DNA of 64,000 bases from Patiria pectinifera (Eukaryota > Echinodermata > Asteroidea > Valvatida > Asterinidae), in contig CM057138.1 of the NCBI GenBank assembly GCA_029964075.1, positions 12,270,932 to 12,334,931 on the forward strand, in the 5' to 3' direction. Positions 34,520 through 47,203 of this stretch are shown piece after piece (the first letter of the stretch is position 1; each line of letters begins with the position of its first letter). The translations under genes were made by a program, and so were the position numbers. The notes beneath the pieces are model-generated. The model saw only the letters and a list, made by a program, of their open reading frames with translations. It did not search any database and was not told the DNA's origin.

Positions 34520-34858
34520 AATACATGTATAGAGCATCTGCAAGGATATTTGTTACCTACTAAGGCAAAATGAGGAATGTCCCCCAAAACCTTGTTTTGA
34601 GTAATACACGCCTGAAGTTGGACATACTAGCAAAATTGTGTCAAATCGATATTGCATTTTTGAGTGGCCAAGGTGTCCAAGATTCACAATGTGTATTTTT
34701 GTTTGCAAAAAAAAAAAAAAAGTGGAAAAAAAGTGGGAAAAAAACCGAAGAATGTTTTTTACTGCCGTTGGCTGCCGGCACAAGGCATGTCTTTTTTCAA
34801 AGCCATTTGTCTGGAAATTTTGCAGGACACTGTTGAAGTTGCTGTGACATATCTTCGG

Positions 34859-34864
34859 AATAAA
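34859..34864 (+). terminator. Candidate polyadenylation signal of the receptor gene
   Basis: An AATAAA lies about 720 nt after the stop codon. Two small inverted-repeat elements lie between stop and signal and would be part of the 3' UTR if it is used. Confidence 0.28.
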
Positions 34865-35039
34865 TTAAGATACAGAATTAAATTTGATATCATAAGCTAG
34901 TGATTTGAGCTTTTACATGATGTACTTAACTTGAAAAGTCAACAGTGGGGGTTATTCCTCATTATGCTATGGCAGGTCACATTTTCTTTTCCCTGTATGT
35001 GTTGTATGATCAAATCATACTCTTGCAAAAACAAAGTCC

Positions 35040-35400
35040 ATCTCAACAAGCTTTGATTTTTGTTCTTCATCTTGTGTCGAAGGGTTTGTACGGTCAGTAA
35101 AACCATTACTGGTTATTTGAAACCGTGCAAGTACACTATAAAGTGCTGCAATGCCCAAAGCAATGCAATGGTCTCTTTCTCAACATTGAGTAATTTCTCT
35201 GGTGTCTGTTGAATTTCTTTGAGAAATAACACACAGGATGTTCAACGCTCTGTGGGTCATCTTGTAGCAAAATTACATGCATCTACTTGCAATCTAAATG
35301 GTTTCTGAGAATCTGGAGCAATCAGGACTGGTGCATTCATTAGTATGACTTTGATTTTTACAAATGCCTCTTGGTTTTGATCATTTCCAACAAACTGTGC
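35040..35400 (-). pseudogene. Degenerate Ty3/Gypsy-type RT/RNase H fragment
   Basis: The minus strand reads, with stops and at least one frame change, through APVLIAPDSQKPFRLQVDA, then HPVCYFSKKFNRHQ after a shift, then a broken ETIALLWALQHF. This is the order of the RNase H region following the reverse transcriptase in Ty3/Gypsy elements. It is broken and inactive; only this segment is seen. Confidence 0.72.
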
Positions 35401-35612
35401 TTCGCCTGAGTGGGGCCACAACTTCAGAAACTGGACCGTCTACAATTGTGTTTCAATTGTAAACGGGCTAGTTTTACAAACGAAAGCTGTGATTTTCTAT
35501 CATTTATTAACAGCACAGTATCAAGTTTTCATGTAAATTTTGCTGTATTAAAAACAGATGAAAATGTGTCCAAAATACTTTATGACTTCTTTCAGTAGGG
35601 ACTACTGGGACT

Positions 35613-36820
35613 TCACGTCAGACTTCTGAATGAATCGAAGGAGTTATAAAATTCATCGTCTGTGTTCATGGGGAAATCTGCCTTTTTCTTGGGGCAGGAG
35701 CGGACGCTGTGATCACCCTCACAGTATGAGCGTACCACGGGATCCGACTTCATCCACAGACGATGGAATACATCAACCAGGTTGTCCTCCGGACTAGTTT
35801 TGTGGGAGAGTTGCTCACGATAGCGACAAATGTTCTTCTCGTTGTTTTTCAGTGCTTTCCAGAGGAAGAAATCCTGTAAATCGGATAACTGGTTTCTGTA
35901 TTTTGTTTGCTTGTCTGTTTAGCTTTCTCACTTGTTTTGCTATTCGATCTGAAATAAATTGACAGATTATAGTACATTTTATAATCTCTGAAAAAAACTT
36001 TTTCTTACATAACAGATTTTAAGTTCACAATTGGACCAAAAATACCTTATTTCAAGTATGTCCTCTGTATAATGCGTCACCTTTAACATTGACTAAGAAA
36101 CCTTTCAATCTTTCAGAATTCCAGGACTGGGCTATAAACATCACTTATTAAAATACCTAAATTCCTACAGTTTGTTTATAAAATCAGAGTGCAAGTATCG
36201 TGAAGCTAATTACATAAAGAGCAAAAGCATCTCTGAACACTTTGTATTTATGCGTGTTCACATGTAAATCTTTTTTCACATGAAAAAAAATACAAAACGT
36301 AACTTTTGTCCTCATACAGAGGTTATCTGACACTTCTACAGCAGGACTTTTCCTAACAACTTTCTGGCATAAAACACTAGTACTGGTTCAACAATTATCA
36401 GGAAACTTCTCAGTAGGTTTTTGGCTACAACTTTTAGCAAATCAGTAAAAACATCAATAACATGTAACCAGTGTGACCACTCCATATTCCTTCATGATCA
36501 TCAGCATCCAAAATTTTATCAGATTTGTCAAGCCTGTGCAAATCATCACACAATCTTGTGTATAAACTTAATAAAAACAGTAACTAAAATAAAATATACT
36601 TACCCGAGCTCTTGGACAGGAAGATGGTGGTCTTGAGTCCTGACTAGTCCTGAGAAAGGAATCATCGTCAACGGGGTCTGTATCCAGCTCTGTATCTGAC
36701 ATTATAGCAGTGACCTTATCCTTTTCCAGAGTCTGTTGAAATCTTTGGTGGCAGCACCCTTGCTTCACATAACTGATGAGGCTCTTGGATGGGTCCCAGG
36801 TGTAGCACACTGCATTCTGC
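35613..36820 (-). CDS. Last two exons of an unrecognised minus-strand gene
   Basis: Exon 36604-36820 (acceptor ATTTCTAG, donor GTAAGT, 72 codons plus 1 nt entering in phase 2) joins in phase 0 to exon 35613-35873 (acceptor CCGATTTACAG), which ends with 86 codons and a TGA. The protein end has NAVCYTWDPSKSLISYVKQG, an acidic stretch (DTELDTDPVDDD), then SYCEGDHSVRSCPKKK, a small Cys/His cluster. I do not recognise the family. Upstream exons were not found; retroelement debris lies directly upstream. The clean splice sites and the lack of stops argue for a real gene rather than debris, but it could be part of a domesticated or captured element. Confidence 0.5.
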
Positions 36821-36835
36821 CTAGAAATAGCCTGT

Positions 36836-37840
36836 TTCGCTGGCAACAGTGCTCACCTGTAGTCAGTTTGTGAATGCATTCTTCCACTAAGGAAACTGCA
36901 TGGGGTTTCCACTGAATGTGCTTGGCTCTGGTACCGGCAATCTTCCAAGGGAGATACTGTCTTGAAAGACTTGCAGCATCCTAGAGAGATCACTGCATGG
37001 TTCTTTTGATGCATCAGGAAGGAGACACAGCATTATAACTGGGAGTCTTAAGGGAGGAGTGAGACTGACTATTTCCTGCATCACTTTAGACCTTCTGCTC
37101 TTTGTCTTCATAAACCATCTCAGCCTTTATTCTTTCGAGCTTATCCTCCTGTTCCTTTATCGTTCTTTGGAAATCTTCCCGAATCTGCATGGCTCAGTTT
37201 ATGACGTTGTGCCTGGAGTTGCTGCACCGGATGAAGTTCTGCTTTCCTCGCAGCTAGTTCAGCTGCTGCCTCAGTCTTACTTGAAGAATTACTTGACCGG
37301 TGAGAACTTGGCGGGACCTGGGCCTAAACGCTTCCGAAGACTGATGGATTCTTCCTTTTGTCCAGGCCTGCACAAACATAAAACAGTGCTATCTCTGAAT
37401 TGAATTCCTTGACATCTTCGAGCCGTTCCTTACTGAGCATCTCAATGTCCTCAGAAACCTGAGGAGCGCAATCAACTCAACAGAGTACGTCTGCCAGGGT
37501 TCGGTTCTTGAAGTTTACGCCGTTCTTTGTAACTGTGCATGAGGACTTGGAGGCAATTGGGAATCTTGTGTTAAATTGGTTCTCGAGTTGCTCTTCGGGC
37601 AGAATATTCTTGAGGAGGTCTCTGACAACCTTGGCTTCTGCTTTCCACCTGGAATAAGCATTGCTGAGCCTTCATTCTTTGTCTTGTATGGCTTGTTCTA
37701 GGTGAGTTTGGGCCTTCTCCCTCAGCTTTCTTTGTCTTTCACTGCGCCGTAGCTTGATCAGTAGCAGCAGCAACTTCCTGCTCTTCTGTTTCAAGAGCCG
37801 GTATTAGAGTGTTCATTTGAGTTCACTTACTTAGCTGATG
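36836..37840 (-). pseudogene. Degenerate retroelement gag-like region (DUF1759/BEL-Pao type)
   Basis: The minus strand contains SLGRLPVPEPSTFSGNPMQF followed by an in-frame stop and WKNAF, the pattern of the DUF1759 gag-like domain of BEL/Pao elements. Upstream, frames shift between coding-like Lys/Glu-rich segments such as RQRKLREKAQTH and YSRWKAEAKVVRDLLKN. Several stops and frameshifts make it a pseudogene. Its relation to the Gypsy-type fragment about 1.4 kb downstream is unclear; they may be separate insertions. Confidence 0.55.
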
Positions 37841-38445
37841 AGCTTGGTTGATTAGCTTGCTTTCTTGCTTGCTTACAGACTATTCCTCAGGATGCTGTCT
37901 CGACCGTTGTAGCTGGACTGGGCAGCTGATCAAAACCCTTGGATTGTCTTGATTGCAACATAGCTATATGAGGCGATGGCATTGGCATTTTGCAAAGCAC
38001 TCTATGAAGATGATCTTTTAGCTTTAGGCATGCTGCAGGATCTGAAGAACTTCAGCTATAGAAGCTTATTCTTGGAGTTTTTGATGTGTGATCTCCTTGC
38101 CTCAATTCATCAACAGAAATAGTCTGGCAGTCTTTGCCAGCAGGAATTGAAGAGTCTGCTGTCTTGAGTCAGTCCTTCCGGCCAAGGGTCTCGAATCGAT
38201 CCTTAACTCAGTCCGTTTCTCACTTATAGTTACACGTATAGTCTTATTTTGTGTTATATAAATGTGTGTGCATGGGTTACATAAAAGGTGTCAAATTAAG
38301 TTACAATTAAACTGCAGTATAAGCAATCTTTGGAAGGTCACCAGATCCGTGTTGAAAATGTTGCTGTGTAGACAGGTTAAACAGTTAAAAGAAAGTAAAC
38401 TTAAACATTGCTATCAATTAATACCCCACGACAAGCCTATATATA

Positions 38446-38860
38446 CAGGGTGGTCCAAAAATACGGAACGGCATACATTGTACTTGTACCACCTGTACAA
38501 TTTGATGGGAAATCCTTTTAGAAGAATTATGATACCAAACTATATCCCGATTCGGTCTTTTAGTTTTTGCTGGAGAGCCTATTTTATGAAGCACACTTCT
38601 TTCATGTGGGTATCATTACATAACAATCACTCTATCAATCACATTTGCAAGTCAAATTCCTGGGCGCGGTTTAGTAATTCATTGGGACAAAAATGACCCC
38701 CACCTTGTTTCACAAAATAGGCTCTCGAACAAAAACTACTGGACCGAATCGGGCGATCTTGGTTTCATTTTTCTTCTAAAAAAAATTCTCCATGCATTGA
38801 TTTGAGTCTCAGGGTAGTGGAAGTATGCCATTCCGGGTGTTTTTTTTTTTTGACCACCCT
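38446..38860. mobile_element. Mariner-like MITE
   Basis: CAGGGTGGTCCAAAAATACG at the left and GACCACCCT at the right are next to TATA/ATAT. GGAACGGCATAC near the left and GTATGCCATTCC near the right are also inverted. Confidence 0.7.
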
Positions 38861-41028
38861 ATATTGTACAAATAAATGCCTGCCTTGAGTAGTACGTATT
38901 ATACAGATGTTTACTGCTACAAGTGGTAATAAGGTGATCCACTGATGAGCACTTTAATAGAATGTTTCATACTATTATTTACTTATAATCAAGTGGGCTA
39001 TTTGGTAATATTTTGGCAGTTTCGTATTTGAGTGTTTACAACTGAACCTGTTTGCCTTTAACCCACTTTTGTTTTGCATGAACACTGTCTTTTATCCCTA
39101 CATTTGTACATTGTACTTTGGATGCATGCCACATTGTGATCCAATTTGATGGAGCACTGCAGAAATCAGTTAACATCACAGAAAATATTTTAAGAGACTG
39201 TATCTTAAGAATAATGCCCTTTGTAAAATTGTTGAGAACAGGCTTTGCTTTGTATATTCGCTTTGTTCGTATTATTTTCACTGAGTATTTCATTGAATTT
39301 TATTTAATTTTCATTACTTTTTCAATATTCATGCGGATCTTGATTGATTCCCTGTAAACATCTTGTAAATACTTGACAATGTACAGTTATAGAGTTTTAT
39401 TTCCATTGTTTGATTGGGTTCTTTCATATATTGCGCTTGTAATTATTAAAAACAATTGTAAGGTTATATGGAATTATCCTATATTTAATCATTTTTCGCA
39501 GAATTCATTTTGTTTACTTTTCCCTGCCCATAATTTACTCTGATTTACAGATCTGATACTGTTCTTTTCTTTGGAATTGTTAATTGAATTTGACTTTGAT
39601 AATTGAATAAAAAGAGTTTTTCTAAACTCTGCTGAGGGAAAAAATCCAGAAAATAACTGCTTAGCATTAACCAGGTGATCAGCCAAAATGCCTAGTGATG
39701 CCTGCTGCTGATTTGTGACCGATTCTCAGCTTTTTGCTAAGCATGCACTTTGAAGTTGCTTAGAAACATTCTTATGCTGATGAGCAGCATCCAGCTAGAA
39801 TGTTTTTTCTACTTTTCCTACTTTTTCCGGGTTTTTTTGTTTTTTTTTACCTTGGACCTTTTTCCCCTACATTTTTCTTTCTTGAAATACCTACTTTTGC
39901 CTATCTTTTTGTCCCACAACTCCGAAAACTGAAATCTCAGCGAATAGTTTTCATAACGGTGTTACTGTATGTGAATCGGACAGGAATTCGCTTGGGCGCA
40001 GGGCTCTATCTGCAACTATGTGTACTTCCAAGATCTTATTAGTTGAGGATGGAACACAAGTGTTTGAGTACAGAACATGTCAAATATGGACATGGGGGAG
40101 TACCAGTCTGAAATTGAAGGCCCGCAAGTCCTTCTTTTATCCCGATATTGTCCTCCAAAGTCCTGCCTTTGTCCTTTTTTTGTTGAACAGTTTGATCCTA
40201 TACCACATTTTTACCTGGGTCTACTTGAAAAATTTGCCCTCCTACCAAGTGGCGGGAGAATATACATGTAATTGACACAATAGAGGCGGTAGTCTTTGAA
40301 AACAAAACCTTAACTGATCCGAATGTCGGAGCGTTACTGCGGCTAGCTCTTTTAATTAATACATTGGTAAGTGATATCTTTAAGGGAATTCTTGATTCTT
40401 TGCGAAATGCATGTGTACCTTCGAGGGCAGGTCGAGTAAACATAATGTTGCTTTTTTAAAGTGCCGGGTTTTGTCTAAATCCGGTTATCCTTTTTTTCCC
40501 TTCAAATCATATAACGGTACGTCTTCCAATTTCACCAGAAGCTCCCATTCAGCTCCCATTCATGCCAACATAAATGCAATGCCTTCAATACGATGATTCG
40601 GTATAGTTTGCAGGATTCAATGACCACTGGGCATTTATTAAAAAAAAAATACCCCAGGTAGAGCTGTACAAATGTTTTGGCAAAATAGGTGGAAACTCCA
40701 GTCAAATGGGCAGGCTTGTTAATTCATGAATCAAGAAGACTGCTACAAGATGAATGTAGCTATACACAATCAGAGACCACGGAGCAAATTAGGGAATATT
40801 CCAGAGTTGTTTTCTTTAGCTTGTGTCACAAAATATGGAAGGCTAAACAATTTTTAAGGTCGCAAGTTTCGAATATCCGGTTTCCCAAAATCCTAACCGA
40901 ATATATATAGTTGAATTCAAATATCCGGATTTTAATGCCACCCCTACTCCTACCTCAAGTAGTGATCTATCTCAGTGTAGATATCTTTTGTTGTTGACAT
41001 TTTGACAATTTTCTATCTGGAAGGAGTC
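38861..41028. other. AT-rich gene-poor stretch
   Basis: I found no convincing exon, RNA gene or bounded element here. Confidence 0.3.
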
Positions 41029-41306
41029 CATGGGCGTCGCGAGGGGGGGGGGGGGCAAGGGGGGGCACTTGCCCCCCCCCCCCCTGGAAAAGCCAAAAAC
41101 AAAACAAAAAAAAGGAAGAAAGAAAAAAAAGAAAAGAAAAAGAGGCGCGAAGACAAAGAGGTGTAAATTTAATGAGTTGGGGGGGGGGGCAAAATGTCCC
41201 TGCCCCCCTCTAAAACTGATAAATCGAGAATGTGTTGAGAAATACAAGCATTTTTTTGCAAAAATTTTTTTTGCCTCCCTCTTGAAAAAATCCTGGCGAC
41301 GCCCAT
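41029..41306. mobile_element. MITE of the GGGCGTCGC family with perfect 9-bp duplication
   Basis: CATGGGCGTCGCGAGG to CCTGGCGACGCCCAT, 278 bp, flanked by GAAGGAGTC at 41020-41028 and 41307-41315. Long G, C and A runs fill the interior. Confidence 0.8.
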
Positions 41307-42267
41307 GAAGGAGTCTGGAAAAGAAATTGCAATATTACAGTTGTTAGTATTTGGAGCACTGTATATTATGCATGCCTAATAACACAGAATTTGAGTCTTT
41401 GTCCAGGGATTTATATTGTATAAAAAAGTCTAGTTGAGTGATGTTTTTGCTTTGTACATACCTGGAAAAAATGAACTTTGCTTTCGTTTTATGAGACTCA
41501 TGGTCTCTTGAATTTTTTTGTAAGTACATTATGTATAGAAAAAATATCTAGTTTTGCATACATTGCTGCTAACATTGCTGCGATGTAAAAATAGTTAATT
41601 CTTTGTAGCTGTTGCTTGTTCAGGATAACAAATACAGTAATACTCTTACATATGAAAATAAATTTGATCAAATGATAATGGTGTTGCAACAATTTTGTCA
41701 TGAGCACATGATGAAATGCTATAGCCGGATTTGTGAAAATATATTTGTAACAATTAATAATATCACACATCACACGTGATTGTGAATTTATGTATTGTAT
41801 CTGTGGTTGTTGCGTCCCCGTAAAGTTCCTCAACAGTTTTCTCTAAAGATTTTTCAGCTCCAGGTTTGACCTTGCATTTGCTCGCCAACTGCAGGTTGTG
41901 GGTGGGTGGAGGGGGAGGGGATATATCCTCCATCTTTGCAGTTCATCAAATAGGCTGATTTTTTTCTTTGGTTTGGATGAGTTCTTTAAAAAAAAAACAA
42001 AAAAAAAACTCGATGGATAAGTAGGCCTATACGCGTAATTAACTGTGGTGCAGGGACAAGTACGCCTATTATGTAATGTATGTGCATGTGCTGGAGGCAG
42101 GGGGGGGGGGTGGTTCTGGGCGACCTTAAGTTATAGCCACCTATAGCATGGGCATGTTTCTTTCTGTTGGCTGATGTGACAATTGGAATTTAGGGGTGAT
42201 TGTTAATTGGCAGTGCTTTTGGTAGGTGTATTGGGTTGGTTTTGTGTTCTATTATTTATCGATTAAG

Positions 42268-42406
42268 TGGCGGATCCAGAGAGGTTCGTGCCGGGGGGAG
42301 GGGGGCGTAACGGCTCATTCGAGTGACAAATGGCCTTATTTTACAAATGTTTTGTCACTGCCGGGGGGGGGGGGCGCACGCCCCCATAGCACCCCCTGGA
42401 TCCGCC
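42268..42406. mobile_element. Small MITE with TGGCGGATCCAG ends
   Basis: TGGCGGATCCAG is inverted at the right (CTGGATCCGCCA). Interior G runs. Ends are similar to but distinct from those of the element at 4139. Duplication not clear. Confidence 0.65.
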
Positions 42407-43750
42407 AATGGATTTATTTTTATTTTACGATTACTTTAAATTTTTGGCGGCCAAATCGGGAAATTCTTTACGGTATATACGTGTGCTTTTTCAAAACTCG
42501 ATTTTCTTTTCCCAACGAAATTTAATAGAATATAATGTGCTGGAACAACTAAATTTGCTTATTTTCTTTTGCAGGCCTTTATACATTTTTAAAAAAATGT
42601 GGATTGTAAATGGCGCGCTCCAGTTCAGAAATTGCGCACACTATTCAGATAGGAGTGCGTCCCACTCTTGATTCAAAAGTGGAAATTAATTAATTGATTA
42701 CTTGTCACGGTGGGCCGATTTTTTTTCGTGTCTCATTGGAAAGCTCATAACTAATGTAATGCTAGAAAATTATCAATTCAATTTGGAAATTAATCTATTT
42801 TTCAAGGTGCCGCACCAAAGAAGCACGTATACATACCTTAAGCCCGGCCCTCCACGCAATGGGAGTCGGGCATTTTCACTCCCGGCCCCCATTCCGTCAG
42901 CTGAATGCCTCGCGTCATACTTACAGTAGGACTGGTATGAAGTTTAGGAAAAGAAAGAAAGCTTTGATCTTTTTTATTTTCATACTTTCTGACAATTTTA
43001 AAGGACTTTATACCCCTAATGTATATTACAGAGAATAAATAACCAATCGATGGCAATCTGGTGCATCCGAAGTGTCAAATTGAATATAACGCCAGTACGA
43101 GTCAAGTGCTTTTTAAATAATTATATGCCTGGAGAAAATAAATTGACCAATAGGAGAGCTCGTTTTGGCGTGACGCTTTCTTTTGTAAACAACAACAAAC
43201 GTGAATTGAGATCTCGGCCGGCGCTGTAATTCTGGACGTGCAAAAGTGAGTTTGATGATTTTCTTGTGTATCTTTTCTGACCTTATATGAAAAGTGGGTT
43301 TGGAACAATTAGATTCATCAAAACTCGAAGGAATGTGCATAACTCGACCTTACTTTAAACAGAAAGATAGCTTTTTAAAATGGTAAAACTGTCGTCTGCC
43401 ACCGCCCAATCCATTTGACAACGCAGTGATGCGTACTGTAGTCGTGTATTTCCGACACGTGGTTGTTTTGGGGTTGTTTTTTTTGGCCTTGTTTATTTGG
43501 AAAGCATATTCTTTTCTTCATTTTGGAAAAATGTTAGAACCCGCCGCCATTTTTTCTTCATATACCATCTCAATGAAGGTCGGTCATGTCAGTCATTGCA
43601 AAAATGTGAGACATGAATTTGGGACTGAGAAACATATCCACTTTTGATTTTCGAAGTGGCTATCGTTACGGCAGCCGTTGTTTAGCGCCCTCTACGATAC
43701 TTTTTTGATACGCACGCAGGTATATAATTATTTGTTTCCCAATGTTTCAT
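42407..43750. other. Non-coding stretch
   Basis: I see no exon or bounded element here. Confidence 0.3.
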
Positions 43751-43754
43751 CGAG

Positions 43755-43905
43755 CAGTGCGACAGCTCAGTCGATAGAGGGTAGGATTTTGCACCGCAAG
43801 GTTGCGGGTTCGTATCTCAGTTTTGCACTCGAATTTTTTTCCTTTTCCAACCTGAGGCTTTGGAGGATTTTTTTTAAAAGGGAAATAAAGTCCGAATTTC
43901 ATAAC
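43755..43905 (+). repeat. tRNA-derived SINE
   Basis: Head CAGCTCAGTCGATAGAGG with GCGGGTTCGTATCTC. The tail phrase GGAAATAAAGTCCGAA is shared with the SINE at 44262-44500. Confidence 0.65.
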
Positions 43906-44110
43906 GTTCAAATTCACTTTTTTCCATCTAATTTTATATTTTCTTATGTTTTTATAAAAGTTGCAGTCTACCGTAACGATCCGATAGAAAATGGGAAATG
44001 CGTTACGGCTGCCGTAACAATAGCCACCGCGTTTGATTTTATTAGGAAATGGGGCCTATATAGGCTAGTCTGAGTAACTTGGACCCAACTTGTCGCCTTT
44101 TTTAATATTT

Positions 44111-44680
44111 GGTAGTGTATATTTTGCCGGAGGTAACGCTGGCAAACTAACGTTTACTGAAGGTTTGCCGGCGGCAATCCATATCCAGAGGGCGCTGTAC
44201 TCTTTACGATAGGGCTGAATTATAACATGTATTAAATTTCCACCAAAGTTGTGTAGCACAGTCGGTGCAGTGGTTAAGCAATAGCTCTTGTGAGTGGGAT
44301 GTCCCGAGTTCGAATCCTGACCCCCGCCACAATTTTAAGGGTTTTTTTCCCCATCCCCAAATAAATAAGAATACATGTATTCTTCTTTTATTATTTTAAT
44401 ATGTCTCAAAAATTTTATTGCAGAGTATTACTTTTTCTTTTTCAGATTTGTGGCTCGGGAGGATTTGTTTTAAAGGGAAATAAAGTCCGAAATTATAAAA
44501 TGGTCTGATCCCATCTTGTTAATACAAAAATACAACGATAATATTGGCATGGAGCCAGACTAAAATTTGTCACCGGAAAATGTTTAAGTACAAAAAAACA
44601 GTAACTGCGCATGTTCAGTGCATATCCGGCAAACTAATGTTTACTGAAGGTTTGCCGTCTCCGGCAAAATATCCACTGCC
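44111..44680. mobile_element. Element nested in the foldback, 9-bp duplication TTAATATTT
   Basis: GGTAGTGTATATTTTGCCGG at the left and GCAAAATATCCACTGCC at the right are inverted ends, flanked by TTAATATTT at 44102-44110 and 44681-44689. The interior carries a tRNA-derived SINE (44262-44500). Confidence 0.78.
44262..44500 (+). repeat. tRNA-derived SINE inside the nested element
   Basis: Head GTGCAGTGGTTAAGC with GAGTTCGAATCCTG; the tail shares GGAAATAAAGTCCGAA with 43755-43905. Confidence 0.62.
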
Positions 44681-45688
44681 TTAATATTTGGACATGGTCT
44701 AGCGATAGTAAGGTCCAAGCTAATACCGCGAGCTGGACAACACCGTCCCAAAAACCAACATTTTTCAACAAAAGACATCAGATTTCACCTTCAAAACGGC
44801 CTCCAAATTACTAGATATGCCACCTGAGGTACAAGTAGACATCGATAATTAAGATGGTTGCACTGAAGTTTACTTACGATCCGGAAAAAAAGTGAAATTT
44901 TCCGTTCATTTCGGAGAGCTCCCCTCGCAATCTTGAACACGTTAAATTTCCGATCGTGTTTAATGTTTGAACGACGCGATTTCTTCTTCATGCCCAGCGT
45001 ACATTCGATGGTCCAAGATCGCGAGGGGAGCTCTCCGAAATGAACGGAAAATTTCACTTTTTTCCGGATCGTAAGTAAACTTCAGTACAACCATCATAAT
45101 CATCGATGTCTACTTGTACTGAAGGTGGCATATCTAGTAATTTGGAGGCCATTTTGAAGGTGAAATCTGATGTTTTTTGTTGGAAAATGTTGGTTTTTGG
45201 GACGGTGTTGTCCAGCTCGAGGTATTAGCTTGGACCTTACTATCGCCAGACCATGTCCAAATGTTAAAAAAGGCGATAAGTTGGGTCCAAGTTACTCGGA
45301 CTAGGCCTAGGCCTACTTTTGGAAAAAAATGTTGCAACCTGACGCCACTTCCGCAATTGTGTACAAAGTCTGTGGAGAATAAAGAAAATTGTCTAAGTAT
45401 TTCCTAACAAAATTGGAAATATTTCTCGGTCCCAGATTCATGTCTTAACTCTTAATAATCTTAATTATCATCATTTTTGCAATGAATGACCTTCATCAAG
45501 TAGGCCTATAGGACTATGAAGAAAAAAGTGGTATCAGGTTGCAACATTTTTCAAATTTTTTTTCTTGACTCTCCGTAGACTTTGTACACAACCGCTAAAG
45601 TGGCGTCAGGTTGCAACATTTTTTCCTTTACAGCTTACCGCTAAACTGTGGGCTGGCCATGATTGCTGCTCTGCATGGCGGGGCAAGA

Positions 45689-45881
45689 TTTCCATATACG
45701 AAGTTCACTAATTTTCCTCTGTATTGACTAACAAGCCCCCAGATAGCAATTTCATGTCATCAAAGTCAATTTGAGCAGTGAGAAAATACAAGCATTTTCT
45801 TAGAAAACACTTAGAACTTTTTAGTCCACTCTCATAGGGTTTGTACACAGACTGTTGAGTGAACTTCGTATATGGAAATCT
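45689..45881. repeat. Short inverted repeat at the edge of the 4.1-kb element
   Basis: GATTTCCATATACGAAGTTC at 45689 is exactly inverted at 45860-45881, next to the left end of the 45883 element. Confidence 0.55.
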
Positions 45882-47203
45882 TTAGTCCGTGGGACGAGAG
45901 CCCGAAAACGCTTTAGTTTTCGAGATAGGCGATCTGGTTCACCGAATTTTATAAAACTTGCCAGATATGTAGATTATGGTGTACCATATCAGAAAAACGT
46001 TGTTCCCCGGTCCACGAATTGTTCGGGAATGAGAAATTCTACGACAAAAACACGCACGAATTGTGCATGAGAAAAAAGAAAGAAATGGCGCCCTCTTTTG
46101 ACACAGCAAATATACATTTCACACGCAATGCATGCGAACGCGAGGCGGGTTCGCCCGTCTTGCTGAACATTTGTTTAATGTTAGATTCTAGCCTTTTTAT
46201 TTGTAATTATTTCTAAAGCAAGATGCTTATTACAGTTAATTTCAATTTGAAATAACCAGGGAGTTCCTTATATTATAAAATATCTTGTAAATGACAAGCC
46301 TTTATGAAAGAATAATGTGTAAACCCATGAGCCCAGAACTTGCAAGTTACTTCGTTATGATATCCCACAAAAACTGCAAATCAGTCAATCTTCTCTAAAT
46401 GGCTGCTAGTTAGCTGAAACGCATGATCATCATTAATATGGGGCAGGTGTCACACTTAAATTGATTTAAATTTAGATTAAATTTGATAAGAATGATTTGA
46501 AACAATAAATAACAAATACGATCCAAATACTGTTTCAATAACTTTTTATTCCAACTTTGATGTGCTGTACATGACATACTGCATTCAGCCAAAAGAAATA
46601 CACAGATGGAAAAATCTTAATCAGTAAGTGTTGTTTTCTTGAATGAACAATATGAGTAAAGACGGCAGGTACTTCAAACAGGATGAGTTCATGTATTCCA
46701 GATTAAATGACAAAGATCCTCCCCAGAAGAAAGAGCCCCAAAAGAGCAGCTTCCAGTAGCAGATAACTTTACAAAAGTTGTTTAAGGTGTGCAGGCATTC
46801 CACTTTAAGTAAAAACTTGGATTCAAAACCATCTAGTACACATTTGTTTCTTGAACGTCTGTTTTAAACGACGATACAACCATTTAATTTCATTTTGGTC
46901 TTATCCATTTCCCAAATCCCAATATACACCACATCAAACATTCATAAGGGTTTAATACAACTTCAAACACACCTTATGCAGTGTTACATGTATCTTTTTG
47001 CCAATTTGGTTAACAGCCTTCATGAAAAAGAAATTAAAACAAAAATAAGTTTTCTAAATGCCAGTTTGTAAACAAACACAAATGAGTTTTCACAGATATC
47101 AATTATTCTGACCACACCAATGCAATGGCACTTCCTCAGTTGAATTTCTGCAATTACAGTACATGTATAAGTGTCAAATACAAGAAACAATAAGAGCAAT
47201 TAC

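Larger units (their letters stand above)
44066..45303. mobile_element. Long foldback of the TAGTCCGAG family, interrupted by a nested element
   Basis: The left end TAGTCTGAGTAACTTGGACC and the right end, inverted, TAGTCCGAGTAACTTGGACC match the element at 13012. Arms of about 290 bp (44690-44940 plus the left tip; 45000-45303) are inverted around a centre near 44970. Removing the nested 44111-44680 element restores the left arm. Confidence 0.78.

Noticed and set aside
38262..38696. Plus-strand open frame of 144 codons
   Set aside because: It enters the mariner-like MITE and has no recognisable protein features or splice signals.
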